Translations under genes and position numbers: made by a program
Shown here: positions 47,932 through 55,381 of the stretch, piece after piece
How positions within the stretch are numbered: the first letter of the stretch is position 1
How the letters are laid out: the number at the start of each line of letters is the position of its first letter
The notes under the pieces: model-generated
What the model was told of the DNA's origin: nothing
Seen by the model: the letters and a program-made list of their open reading frames with translations, nothing else
Databases searched by the model: none
Assembly: GCA_963740765.1 (NCBI GenBank)
Contig: CAVUFN010000012.1
Span: forward strand, 62,001-126,000
Origin: DATLGB01 sp963740765
GTDB taxonomy: Bacteria > Actinomycetota > Thermoleophilia > Solirubrobacterales > Solirubrobacteraceae
Direction: 5' to 3'
DNA: 64,000 nt

Positions 47932-48867
47932 CTACCGGCGGCGGCGCACCTTGATCCGGCGCGAGCTGGACTCGTCGGCGACGTAGGCGCCGGTGCTGGG
48001 GGTGACCAGCGCGCGGAACTTGCCGCTGCGGAAGACCTTCAGACGGCGCCGGAACGACGATCCGTTCGAGCGGACCGCGGTCTTGCCGATCGTCACGTAG
48101 ACCCCGTGGAAGCGCTTCTGGATCTCCACCTTCGCCCCCGGGTTCGAGGGGGAAACCGACCCGCGGAACGTCGCCCGCCGGCCACGGCGGACCTTCTTCG
48201 TCGCCTTCAGGCGCACCTTGACGGGCACGGTGACGAAGATGATCGGGCTGACGATGTCGGGCTTGCCGGGCAGCAGGACCTTGTAGGCGGTGTTGACGGG
48301 GACGCTGAGGATCGGGAACGCGAAGTTCCCCGAGGCGTCGACGACCTGCGGGTTGCCGGCGTCGGTGAACCCCCCCGTCCCGAACGCCTGCGACTGCAGC
48401 AGCACCTGGCGACCCTCGTTGCCCGTGCCGGACAGGTTGCCCGACAGCGTGGTCGAGCCACCGGCGCGCACGGCGTCAGGCGTGGCGCTGAGCGAGAGGC
48501 CCAGGGGCTGGCGATCGGTCTTGAACGTCCGGTCATCGCCGAAGCGCAGGCGGTTGCCGTCGCGCGACACCACCCGGTAGTGGTAGGTCGTGAACGGGGC
48601 AAGGCCGGTCAGCGGGGCGGAGACGCTCTGCGCCTTCGTGGTGGCGCTGAGCGGTTGCTCGGGTGTCTGGGACCCGTACAGGCGGTTGCCGCCGTACTGG
48701 AAGAAGGCCACCGTCCCGATGTTGCCCTGCGGGTTGACCTTGCCGCGGACCGTCGCGGTCGTCTGCTCGACGGCGGTGGCCGAGCCGGTGGAGACAGTGG
48801 GTGCCTTGGCAGAGGCGGTGGCCGGCAGCAACGCGAGTAGCGCGCCGGCGAGTACGAAAGTTTTCAT
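47932..48867 (-). CDS. Secreted fibronectin-III-like protein with basic C-terminus
   Basis: A 311-residue exported protein not recognised as a known enzyme. A signal peptide (MKTFVLAGALLALLPATASA) leads into a beta domain with FN3-like features (ATVRGKVNPQGNIGTVAFFQ; LAPFTTYHYRVVSRDGN), then two Ig-like segments. The last ~95 residues are Lys/Arg-rich (VRRGRRATFRGSVSP; SSRRIKVRRRR). A textbook Shine-Dalgarno AGGAGG lies 4 nt before the ATG, and the gene starts 8 nt after the stop of the membrane protein gene, so it is in that operon. Probably a cell-surface protein. Confidence 0.65.
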   Translation of the reverse strand: MKTFVLAGALLALLPATASAKAPTVSTGSATAVEQTTATVRGKVNPQGNIGTVAFFQYGGNRLYGSQTPEQPLSATTKAQSVSAPLTGLAPFTTYHYRVVSRDGNRLRFGDDRTFKTDRQPLGLSLSATPDAVRAGGSTTLSGNLSGTGNEGRQVLLQSQAFGTGGFTDAGNPQVVDASGNFAFPILSVPVNTAYKVLLPGKPDIVSPIIFVTVPVKVRLKATKKVRRGRRATFRGSVSPSNPGAKVEIQKRFHGVYVTIGKTAVRSNGSSFRRRLKVFRSGKFRALVTPSTGAYVADESSSRRIKVRRRR

Positions 48868-48874
48868 GACCCTC

Positions 48875-50164
48875 CTAACAGGTCGAGCGCAGCATCCATT
48901 CGGTGCCGCGGACCTTCAATGCGTACGCACGGTTTCCTGCGCCGCGGAGCGATTGGGCGGAATCGAGCACGGAGCCGGGCACCTGCGGGTCGAGCGCGAT
49001 CTGCTGCTGGCGCGTGTGCAGCCGGTACGCGAGCAGCTGGGTGTTGAACGGCCCGGTGGCGACCTGGCCGCAGCGCAACACGGCTGCGCGGCCGCCGAGC
49101 TCGTCGATGAACCCGGGCAGCGCGCTGTAGAAGCGATCCGACCGGTTGACCGAGGCGAGGTCGTGCCCGATGTCGTCCACCGGTGACACGAGGCCGGGCA
49201 CGGCAGCGAGGACCAGTACGACGAGCACCGGCTTGGGGACGCGGCCGGCCACGTAGGCCCAGCCGACGCCGCTGAGCACGCAGACGAGCGACATCGGCAG
49301 CGCCACGTACCGGATCCCGCCCGTGAAGCCCCGGGAGGCCAGAGCGGCCACGGTCAGCATCAGCAGCCCCGAGGCGATCGCGAGCGCGGCGATGCGGCGG
49401 TCGCGCCAGGCCGGGACCAGGGCGGCGACCGCCCCCGCGTAGACGCCGTAGCTGAGCGCGCGGGCCGATTGCGTGAAGGTGGCCAGGAACGGGTTGTCAG
49501 AGGCTCCGGGCGTGCCCAGGACCGGCTCCCGCGCCCGCGACGCTCCGCGGAAGAAGTCGCCCGAGCCGATGTACTCCGGGACGAACCACAGCGCCACGAC
49601 CAGGGCGCCGGCGCCGGCGACGGCCAGCGCGGTCGGCACGTCGCGGCGGCGGTGGGCCAGCCACAGGCCGTAGAGCGCCAGCAGCGGCCACACCTCGGGG
49701 CGGATCAGGGCGGCGGCGACGGCCGCGGCGAACGCCTGGGCGTGGCGATCGGCCAGGTGACGCTCGCCGGCCAGCAGTGCGAACAGGACCAGCAGGCCCT
49801 CGGAATTGCCCCGGATCCAGTTGAACTCGTACACGGCGGCGAGTGCCAGGGCGACCACGGCGACAGCCCCGGCGGCGCGCCCCTGCAGGCGGGCGGCGAT
49901 GCGGTAGGCGACGACGAAGCTCAGCAGGCCGCCGGTCCGGGCGACCACGAGCCACAACTCCATCGCGGCGTCGTCGCCGAACAGGCTGAACGGCGTGGTC
50001 AGCAGGACGGGCAGCGGCTTCCACGACGGACCCGCCAGGGTCTCCAGCGTCCCGTCGGCGATCTGCCGGCCCCAGATCAGCCACGCCGTCGGGTCGTAGG
50101 TCGTCTGGTCGTAGACGAGCAGCGAGAGCACCGCGATGACGAAGCAGGCCAGGAAGGCGCGCAC
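48875..50164 (-). CDS. Multispanning membrane protein, GT-C glycosyltransferase-like
   Basis: A 429-residue protein with about ten hydrophobic helices and an extracytoplasmic C-terminal part. The first loop carries an acidic motif TTYDPTAWLIWGRQI followed by GPSWKPLPVLLTTPF, in the position where GT-C enzymes hold their catalytic acid. I do not recognise a precise family; mannosyltransferase-type transfer from a lipid carrier is a guess. GTG 50164 has TAGGTT 8 nt upstream, in a 26-bp gap shared with the divergent GT2 gene. The FN3-like secreted protein gene follows in the same operon. Confidence 0.6.
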   Translation of the reverse strand: MRAFLACFVIAVLSLLVYDQTTYDPTAWLIWGRQIADGTLETLAGPSWKPLPVLLTTPFSLFGDDAAMELWLVVARTGGLLSFVVAYRIAARLQGRAAGAVAVVALALAAVYEFNWIRGNSEGLLVLFALLAGERHLADRHAQAFAAAVAAALIRPEVWPLLALYGLWLAHRRRDVPTALAVAGAGALVVALWFVPEYIGSGDFFRGASRAREPVLGTPGASDNPFLATFTQSARALSYGVYAGAVAALVPAWRDRRIAALAIASGLLMLTVAALASRGFTGGIRYVALPMSLVCVLSGVGWAYVAGRVPKPVLVVLVLAAVPGLVSPVDDIGHDLASVNRSDRFYSALPGFIDELGGRAAVLRCGQVATGPFNTQLLAYRLHTRQQQIALDPQVPGSVLDSAQSLRGAGNRAYALKVRGTEWMLRSTC

Positions 50165-50172
50165 GGCGCAGG

Positions 50173-50178
50173 AACCTA
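50173..50178 (-). promoter_or_regulatory. -10-like element TAGGTT, membrane protein operon
   Basis: Minus-strand TAGGTT ends 8 nt before GTG 50164; overlaps the opposed TACGAT by 2 bp. Confidence 0.45.
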
Positions 50179-50182
50179 CGAT
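50177..50182 (+). promoter_or_regulatory. -10-like element TACGAT, GT2 operon
   Basis: TACGAT ends 8 nt before GTG 50191. Confidence 0.45.
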
Positions 50183-50190
50183 GATCGGCC

Positions 50191-50895
50191 GTGCCGCCCG
50201 TCGCCGTCGTCATCGCCGCCCTCAACGAGGAGGGGTCCATCGGCGACCTGCTGGCCGAGATCCCCGCAACGGCCTGCGGGCTGCCGGTCGCGACGATCGT
50301 CGTCGACGACGGCTCCACCGACCGCACCGCCGAGATCGCCGGCGCGGCGGGTGTCCTCGTGCACTCCTTCGAGCTCAACCGCGGCCACGGCGTCGCCCTG
50401 CGCGAGGGGTACCGCATCGCCCGCGAGGAGCTCGAGTCGGACTACATCGTCACCCTCGACGCCGACGGCCAGTGGAACCCGGCCGAGATCGACGACGTGC
50501 TGCAGCCGCTGGTGGACGACGAGGCCGACTTCGTGATCGGCTCCCGCGTGCTGGGGGCGACGCAGACCGACGACCAGTTCCGCCAGGCCGGCGTGCACGT
50601 GTTCGCGCGGCTCGTCCGCCTGCTCACCGGCGTGCGGGTGACGGACACCAGCAGCGGGTTCCGGGCCATGCGCTCCGAGGTGACCGCCAAGGTCCGCCAG
50701 ACCCAGATCCAGTACCAGACCTCCGAGCTGCTGATCGGCGCCATCTTCGCCGGGTACCGCATCGCCGAGCGGCCGATCGTCATGCGCAAGCGCTTCGCCG
50801 GCGAGAGCAAGAAGGGCCACAACCTCCTGTACGGCGCCCGCTACGCGCGCGTCATTCTGAGGACCTGGTGGCGCGAGCGCGCGACGGCCGCCTGA
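50191..50895 (+). CDS. Family 2 glycosyltransferase (polyprenyl-phosphate sugar synthase type)
   Basis: A 234-residue GT2 enzyme like dolichol-phosphate mannose synthase. Nucleotide-binding IAALNEEGSIGDLLAEIP, IVVDDGSTDRTAEIA, the metal-binding DADGQ and GSRVLG, then DTSSGFRAM. No C-terminal membrane helices, so it would be peripheral. It likely loads a sugar onto a polyprenyl phosphate carrier for use outside the membrane by GT-C enzymes, such as those encoded nearby. GTG 50191 is set by a -10-like TACGAT. The flippase-like gene overlaps its 3' end. Confidence 0.85.
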   Translation: MPPVAVVIAALNEEGSIGDLLAEIPATACGLPVATIVVDDGSTDRTAEIAGAAGVLVHSFELNRGHGVALREGYRIAREELESDYIVTLDADGQWNPAEIDDVLQPLVDDEADFVIGSRVLGATQTDDQFRQAGVHVFARLVRLLTGVRVTDTSSGFRAMRSEVTAKVRQTQIQYQTSELLIGAIFAGYRIAERPIVMRKRFAGESKKGHNLLYGARYARVILRTWWRERATAA

Positions 50896-51707
50896 CGACT
50901 CGCGCGCGCCTGGTCGCGGTCGCGCGCGTCCTGGGCTTCGCCGGCGCGCTGGCCATCGTCGCGATCGTCGCGATCCGCGCCATCCGCGACGCGCCGCCGC
51001 GGCAGCTCGACGTCCCGCTGCTCGTCCCGTCCGTGCTGCTGGCGGTCGGCTGGTGGATCCTGCTGGCGCGCGGCTGGGCGGTCCTGATGAGCGGGCGCTG
51101 GACGCGTGAGGACGCCGCGACCTGGTACCGGACCCAGGCGCTGCGCTACCTGCCCGGGGGCATCTGGGCGCCGGCGTCCCGGCTCGCGGTCGCGGGCGGC
51201 AGCGCGGCGGACCGGCTCCGGACCGTCGCCGCCGAGAACGTCGGCGCGCTCGTCGCCGGCCTGGCCGTTGGCGGCGCGGGGCTCGCGCTGGCCGGTCGGC
51301 CCGCCTACGCGCCGCTCGTCCTCGTCCCCCTCGCGCCGATCCTGCTCGTGCGCCTCAACCTGCTGCCCGAGGCGTCCCCGCGGACCGTCCCGGCCTACCT
51401 GCTGGGCTTCGTCGGCTACGCCGGCGCCGCGATCCTCGCCCAGGCGGCCGTGTCCGGGTGGCACGAGCCGCTGCTCGTGGCGGGAGCGGCCGGGATCGCC
51501 TGGGCGGTCGGGCTGGTCGTCGTCGTGGCACCGGGCGGGCTCGGGGTCCGCGAGGTCGTCTACGTCGGGCTGCTCGCGGGCGCGTTCACCAAGGGCGAGC
51601 CTGCCGCAGGGGCCGTCGTCCTCCGGTTGGTCACAATCGTCGCCGAGTTGCTGGTCCTGCTCGTCTCTGCGGAAGCTCTCAGGCGTCGCAAACGTGTGAG
51701 CGGGTAG
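50868..51707 (+). CDS. Flippase-like membrane protein (lysylphosphatidylglycerol synthase TM/UPF0104 type)
   Basis: A 279-residue integral membrane protein with about seven helices. The segments ARGWAVLMSGRWTREDAATW, TQALRYLPGGIWAPASRLAV and VVVAPGGLGVREVVYVGLLA match the UPF0104/LPG_synthase_TM family, with the conserved R-Y-L-P-G and P-G-G-x-G-x-R-E motifs. Such proteins are proposed to help move or organise lipid-linked glycans. GTG 50868 overlaps the GT2 gene by 28 nt; no later GTG/ATG would keep the first helix. Next comes the UDP-sulfoquinovose synthase-like gene. Confidence 0.72.
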   Translation: MARARDGRLTTRARLVAVARVLGFAGALAIVAIVAIRAIRDAPPRQLDVPLLVPSVLLAVGWWILLARGWAVLMSGRWTREDAATWYRTQALRYLPGGIWAPASRLAVAGGSAADRLRTVAAENVGALVAGLAVGGAGLALAGRPAYAPLVLVPLAPILLVRLNLLPEASPRTVPAYLLGFVGYAGAAILAQAAVSGWHEPLLVAGAAGIAWAVGLVVVVAPGGLGVREVVYVGLLAGAFTKGEPAAGAVVLRLVTIVAELLVLLVSAEALRRRKRVSG

Positions 51708-51710
51708 ATT
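51705..51710 (+). promoter_or_regulatory. -10-like element TAGATT, sulfoquinovose synthase gene
   Basis: TAGATT, whose TAG is also the flippase stop, ends 7 nt before GTG 51718. Confidence 0.45.
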
Positions 51711-51717
51711 CTCGGCC

Positions 51718-52926
51718 GTGCAGATCCTCATTCTGGGCGGCGACGGCTTCTGTGGGTGGCCGACGTCGCTGCATCTCTCGGCCTGCGGACACGACGTCAC
51801 CATCGTCGACAACTTCGCGCGCCGTCAGGCGGATGAGGAGCTCGGAGCCCAGTCGCTGACGCCGATCCAGCCGCTCGACGTCCGCATCGCCGCCTGGCGC
51901 GAGGCCACCGGCCGCGAGATCGCCTTCCAGCGCATCGACGTCGCCCGCGAGTACGACCGGCTGCTGGACCTGCTCCGCACCGAGCGCTTCGACGCCGTCG
52001 TCCACTTCGCCGAGCAGCGCGCCGCCCCGTACAGCATGAAGTCGCCGTGGCACAAGCGCTACACGGTCGACAACAACACGAACGCGACGCACAACCTGCT
52101 GTGCGCGATCGTCGACGCCGGGGTCGACACGCACGTCGTCCACCTCGGGACGATGGGCGTCTACGGCTACGGAACCGCCGGGACGCAGCTCCCCGAGGGC
52201 TACCTGACCGTCCGCACCGACGCCGCCGAGGGCGGCGAGGTCGAGCAGGAGATCCTCTACCCCGTCAACCCGGGCTCCGTCTACCACATGACGAAGACCC
52301 TGGATCAGCTGATGTTCGCGTTCTACGCCAAGAACGACGAGCTGCGCATCACCGATCTGCACCAGGGCATCGTGTGGGGCACGCAGACGCCGGAGACCGT
52401 GCTCGACGAGCGGCTCATCAACCGCTTCGACTACGACGGCGACTACGGGACGGTGCTCAACCGCTTCCTCATGCAGGCCGCCATCGGCTATCCGCTCACG
52501 GTCCACGGGACGGGCGGCCAGACGCGCGCGTTCATCCACATCCGCGACACGGTGAAGTGCATCGAGCTCGCCGTCGAGAACCCGCCCGAGCGCGGCGAGC
52601 GCGTCCGCATCTACAACCAGATGACCGAGGTCCACCGCGTCATCGACCTGGCCGGCATGGTCGCGCGGACCACGGGCGTCGAGGTCGACCTCGTCGAGAA
52701 CCCGCGCAAGGAGGCCAGCCACAACGAGCTGCTGGTCGCCAACGACCACCTCCTGTCGCTCGGCCTCGACCCCGTCACGCTGAAGGACGACCTGCTCTCC
52801 GAGGTGACGGAGATCGCGCAGCGCTACAAGGACCGCTGCGACGTGGACAAGATCCCCTGCACCTCGCGGTGGGTCCCCCGCGCCGACGAGGAGGAACTGG
52901 CTCTTCTCGGCGACGACGTCGGCTGA
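51718..52926 (+). CDS. sqdB: UDP-sulfoquinovose synthase (SQD1/SqdB-like)
   Basis: A 402-residue extended SDR. The N-terminus ILILGGDGFCGWPTSLHLSA, then TIVDNFARR, LTPIQPLDVRI, VVHFAEQRAAPYSM, LGTMGVYG, the Tyr-Lys pair in VYHMTKTLDQLMF, HQGIVWG, RFDYDGDYGTVLNRF and LTVHGTGGQTRAFIHIRDT are the conserved string of SQD1 enzymes, which build UDP-sulfoquinovose from UDP-glucose and sulfite. The product feeds sulfolipid or sulfoquinovosyl glycans. No sulfolipid synthase (GT4) is seen in the window; the adjacent GT2, flippase and GT-C genes suggest a surface glycan instead. The upstream 9-kb-scale permease at 8434 could supply sulfite but is far away. Confidence 0.88.
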   Translation: MQILILGGDGFCGWPTSLHLSACGHDVTIVDNFARRQADEELGAQSLTPIQPLDVRIAAWREATGREIAFQRIDVAREYDRLLDLLRTERFDAVVHFAEQRAAPYSMKSPWHKRYTVDNNTNATHNLLCAIVDAGVDTHVVHLGTMGVYGYGTAGTQLPEGYLTVRTDAAEGGEVEQEILYPVNPGSVYHMTKTLDQLMFAFYAKNDELRITDLHQGIVWGTQTPETVLDERLINRFDYDGDYGTVLNRFLMQAAIGYPLTVHGTGGQTRAFIHIRDTVKCIELAVENPPERGERVRIYNQMTEVHRVIDLAGMVARTTGVEVDLVENPRKEASHNELLVANDHLLSLGLDPVTLKDDLLSEVTEIAQRYKDRCDVDKIPCTSRWVPRADEEELALLGDDVG

Positions 52927-52933
52927 GCCCGCC

Positions 52934-53710
52934 GTGACCGAGCGCCAGATCGATACCTGGCTCATGGACATGGACGGCGTGCTCGTGCACGAGCAGCGCG
53001 CGATCCCGGGCGCCGCCGAGTTCCTGGCGCGCCTGAAGGAGACCGGCACGCCGTTCCTGGTGCTGACCAACAACTCGATCTACACCCAGCGCGACCTCGC
53101 CGCCCGGCTGGCCGCCAGTGGCCTCGAGGTCCCGGAGGACCGCATCTGGACCAGTGCGCTGGCCACCGCGCGCTTCCTCGACGACCAGCGCCCGGACGGC
53201 AGCGCCTTCGTGATCGGCGAGGCCGGGCTGACCACCGCGCTCCACGACGCCGGCTACACGCTCACCGAGCGCGACCCCGATTACGTCGTCCTCGGCGAGA
53301 CGCGCACCTACTCCTTCGAGCGCATCACCCACGCGATCCGGCTGATCGCCGGCGGCGCGCGCTTCATCGCGACGAATCCGGACCCGACCGGCCCGTCCCC
53401 CGAGGGGCCGATGCCCGCCACCGGATCGGTCGCCGCCCTGATCACCCGGGCCACCGGCCAGGAGCCCTACTACGTCGGCAAGCCCAACCCGCTGATGATG
53501 CGCTCCGCGCTCAACCAGCTCGACGCGCACTCGGAGACGACGGCGATGGTCGGCGACCGGATGGACACCGACGTGGTGTCCGGCCTCGAGGCGGGCCTGC
53601 ACACGACACTGGTCCTCACCGGCGTGACCCAGCGCGACGAGACGGAGCGCTTCCCCTACCGGGCATCCCGGATCGTCGACTCGATCGCCGACCTCGTCGA
53701 GACGATCTAG
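52934..53710 (+). CDS. HAD-IIA family phosphatase (NagD-like)
   Basis: A 258-residue HAD hydrolase of subclass IIA. Motif I LMDMDGVLV (nucleophile Asp), motif II LTNNS, cap domain, Lys in VGKPNP and motif IV GDRMDTDVVSGL. NagD/AraL-type enzymes dephosphorylate sugar phosphates or nucleotides; the substrate is unknown. GTG 52934 lies 7 nt after the sulfoquinovose synthase stop, so the two form an operon. A hairpin follows the stop. Confidence 0.88.
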   Translation: MTERQIDTWLMDMDGVLVHEQRAIPGAAEFLARLKETGTPFLVLTNNSIYTQRDLAARLAASGLEVPEDRIWTSALATARFLDDQRPDGSAFVIGEAGLTTALHDAGYTLTERDPDYVVLGETRTYSFERITHAIRLIAGGARFIATNPDPTGPSPEGPMPATGSVAALITRATGQEPYYVGKPNPLMMRSALNQLDAHSETTAMVGDRMDTDVVSGLEAGLHTTLVLTGVTQRDETERFPYRASRIVDSIADLVETI

Positions 53711-53733
53711 GCGCCGCTGCGGTTGACGCCGGG

Positions 53734-53755
53734 GCGCCCTCGGCAGCCAGGGCGC
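53734..53755. terminator. Hairpin after the HAD gene
   Basis: GCGCCCT / AGGGCGC, 7-bp stem with an 8-nt loop, 24 nt after the HAD stop, followed by ATTGA. Confidence 0.55.
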
Positions 53756-53780
53756 ATTGAGGGAGTGGGTTCGGGCGGGA

Positions 53781-53856
53781 ACCGCGCTCTCTGAGTACCG
53801 GTAGCCGTCAACTGCGCTCTCTCGGTACCGGTTTCCGGTACCCGCGGAGCGCAGTT
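53781..53856. repeat. Imperfect 30-bp tandem repeat ending in a nested palindrome
   Basis: Two copies of a 30-bp unit abut: ACYGCGCTCTCTSRGTACCGGT begins 53781 and again 53811 (22 of 30 positions or so shared). The second copy pairs with 53841-53856: AACTGCGCTC (53809-53818) with GAGCGCAGTT (53847-53856) outside, and GGTACCGG with CCGGTACC around TTT inside. A further ACCGGTACC follows at about 53863. The 183-bp gap between convergent genes holds this and the hairpin at 53734, with no gene. Confidence 0.6.
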
Positions 53857-53893
53857 CGGGCAGACCGGTACCCTCAGGGCGACAGCCGCAGTG

Positions 53894-55381
53894 TTAGGTC
53901 GGAATCCGCTGCTGCTTGCGCTGCACGGGCGGCGCGAGCACCTCGCGCGTGACCCGGTTGGTTCCCGCGGCCTGGACGAAGCGGTCGAGCCCGTGGGTGG
54001 CCCCGGCGTCGGAGCTGAGATCCGAGGAGCGGTACTCGGTGACCAGCTGCGCGCCGTCGGCCGCCAGCAGCGCGTAGCCCTTGTCGGCGCCGTTGTACTG
54101 CTGGATCCACGGAGCGCTGCGGCGCGCCTCGTCCTCAGGGCGGATGAGGCCGGGCGAGGTGACCGAGCCGCCGATGTACTCGACGGCGGCGGGCACGCGG
54201 TTGGGGTCCGAGCCGACGGCGGGGAAGTCCGTTCCCAGCAGCGAGCACATGAACACGTGGGCGTCGCCCGTGATGAAGACGACGTCGCGGACGCCGGACT
54301 GCTCGATCGCGCCGAGCAGCCGCGCGCGGTCCTCGGGGAAGCCGTCCCACTGGTCGAACGCCTCGCCGGTCCCGAACGGGTCGTTGGTCATCGCGACCTG
54401 CTGGCCGACCACCTTCCAGCGCGCGGTCGACCTCGCGAGCCCCTTGACGAGCCACTGGTACTGCGCCTCGTCGATGATGTGCTTGGGCTGCCCGTCGCCG
54501 AACCCGGTCCGGTACTGGCGGGTGTCGAGCATGAAGAGGTCGACGAAGCCGCCGAAGGAGAACTTCTTGTAGAGCCGGTAGCGCTCGCGCGGGTAGGCCA
54601 TCCGCGGCATCCACTCGAACGCGGCGCGATAACCCGCCGTGCGCTGGGAGGCCGACGGCGGCGGGTTGTTCTGCGAGTAGTTGTTGAACACCTCGTGGTC
54701 GTCCCACATGTGGACGATCGGGTGCTGCTGGTGCAGCGTGCGCAGGCCGGGATCCTTGCGGTAGGCGAGGTACTTGCGCCGGTAGGAGTTCAGATCGACC
54801 GCGTCGATGCGGTCCGTGCGGATCGACCCGTCGCGGACGTTGCCCTTCTCATAGACGTAGTCGCCGAGGAAGACGTAGAGGTCGAGATCCTCGGCGGCGG
54901 CGTTGGCGTGCGCGCTGAAGTGGCCGAAGTTGAAGTGCTGACAGCTCGAGTACGCCATCCGGACCGGCGTCTGCGAGCGCTTCGGCGGCGCGGTGCGGGT
55001 GCGGCCGACCTCCGAGACGTCGTTGGAGGACTGCCACAGGTAGAAGTACTCCGTGTGCGGCTCGAGGCCGCCGATGCGCGTCTTGAGCGTGTGGTTGACG
55101 CCGCGGCCGGTCGGGACGAGCGCGCGGGCGACGACATCCTGGAAGCCCTCGTCGGTGGCGACCACGAGGCGGCCGCCCGAGCGCGGGTGGTCGGTGCGCA
55201 GGCGCGACCAGAAGGTGATCGCTCTGCTGCTCGGTTCTCCCGACGCCACGCCGTCGGCGAACTTGCCGGCGCCGAGCCCGGCGCGCTTGGAGGTCAGGCG
55301 ACCCCAGGCGGGCGGAACGGCGGCGGTGAGCCCGGCGGCCGTGGTCGCGACGATCAGCTCGCGGCGGGTCGTCCTCTTCAT
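53894..55381 (-). CDS. phoD: PhoD-family alkaline phosphatase, Tat-exported
   Basis: A 495-residue phosphodiesterase/alkaline phosphatase. The N-terminus TTRRELIVATTAAGLTAA is a twin-arginine signal. An N-terminal beta domain (about 40-140, FADGVASGEPSSRAITFWSR) precedes the metallophosphatase domain with SCQHFNFG, VFLGDYVYEKG, HMWDDHEVFNNYSQN, FMLDTRQYR and ITGDAHVF, which supply the Fe/Ca ligands. It releases phosphate from phosphodiesters outside the cell. A Shine-Dalgarno GGGGAAG precedes ATG 55381, which overlaps the stop of the upstream secreted-protein gene (ATGA). Confidence 0.9.
   Translation of the reverse strand: MKRTTRRELIVATTAAGLTAAVPPAWGRLTSKRAGLGAGKFADGVASGEPSSRAITFWSRLRTDHPRSGGRLVVATDEGFQDVVARALVPTGRGVNHTLKTRIGGLEPHTEYFYLWQSSNDVSEVGRTRTAPPKRSQTPVRMAYSSCQHFNFGHFSAHANAAAEDLDLYVFLGDYVYEKGNVRDGSIRTDRIDAVDLNSYRRKYLAYRKDPGLRTLHQQHPIVHMWDDHEVFNNYSQNNPPPSASQRTAGYRAAFEWMPRMAYPRERYRLYKKFSFGGFVDLFMLDTRQYRTGFGDGQPKHIIDEAQYQWLVKGLARSTARWKVVGQQVAMTNDPFGTGEAFDQWDGFPEDRARLLGAIEQSGVRDVVFITGDAHVFMCSLLGTDFPAVGSDPNRVPAAVEYIGGSVTSPGLIRPEDEARRSAPWIQQYNGADKGYALLAADGAQLVTEYRSSDLSSDAGATHGLDRFVQAAGTNRVTREVLAPPVQRKQQRIPT

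Noticed and set aside
53711..53893. CRISPR-like repeat array
   Set aside because: Only two abutting 30-bp units without spacers and with internal palindromes; no cas genes in the window.
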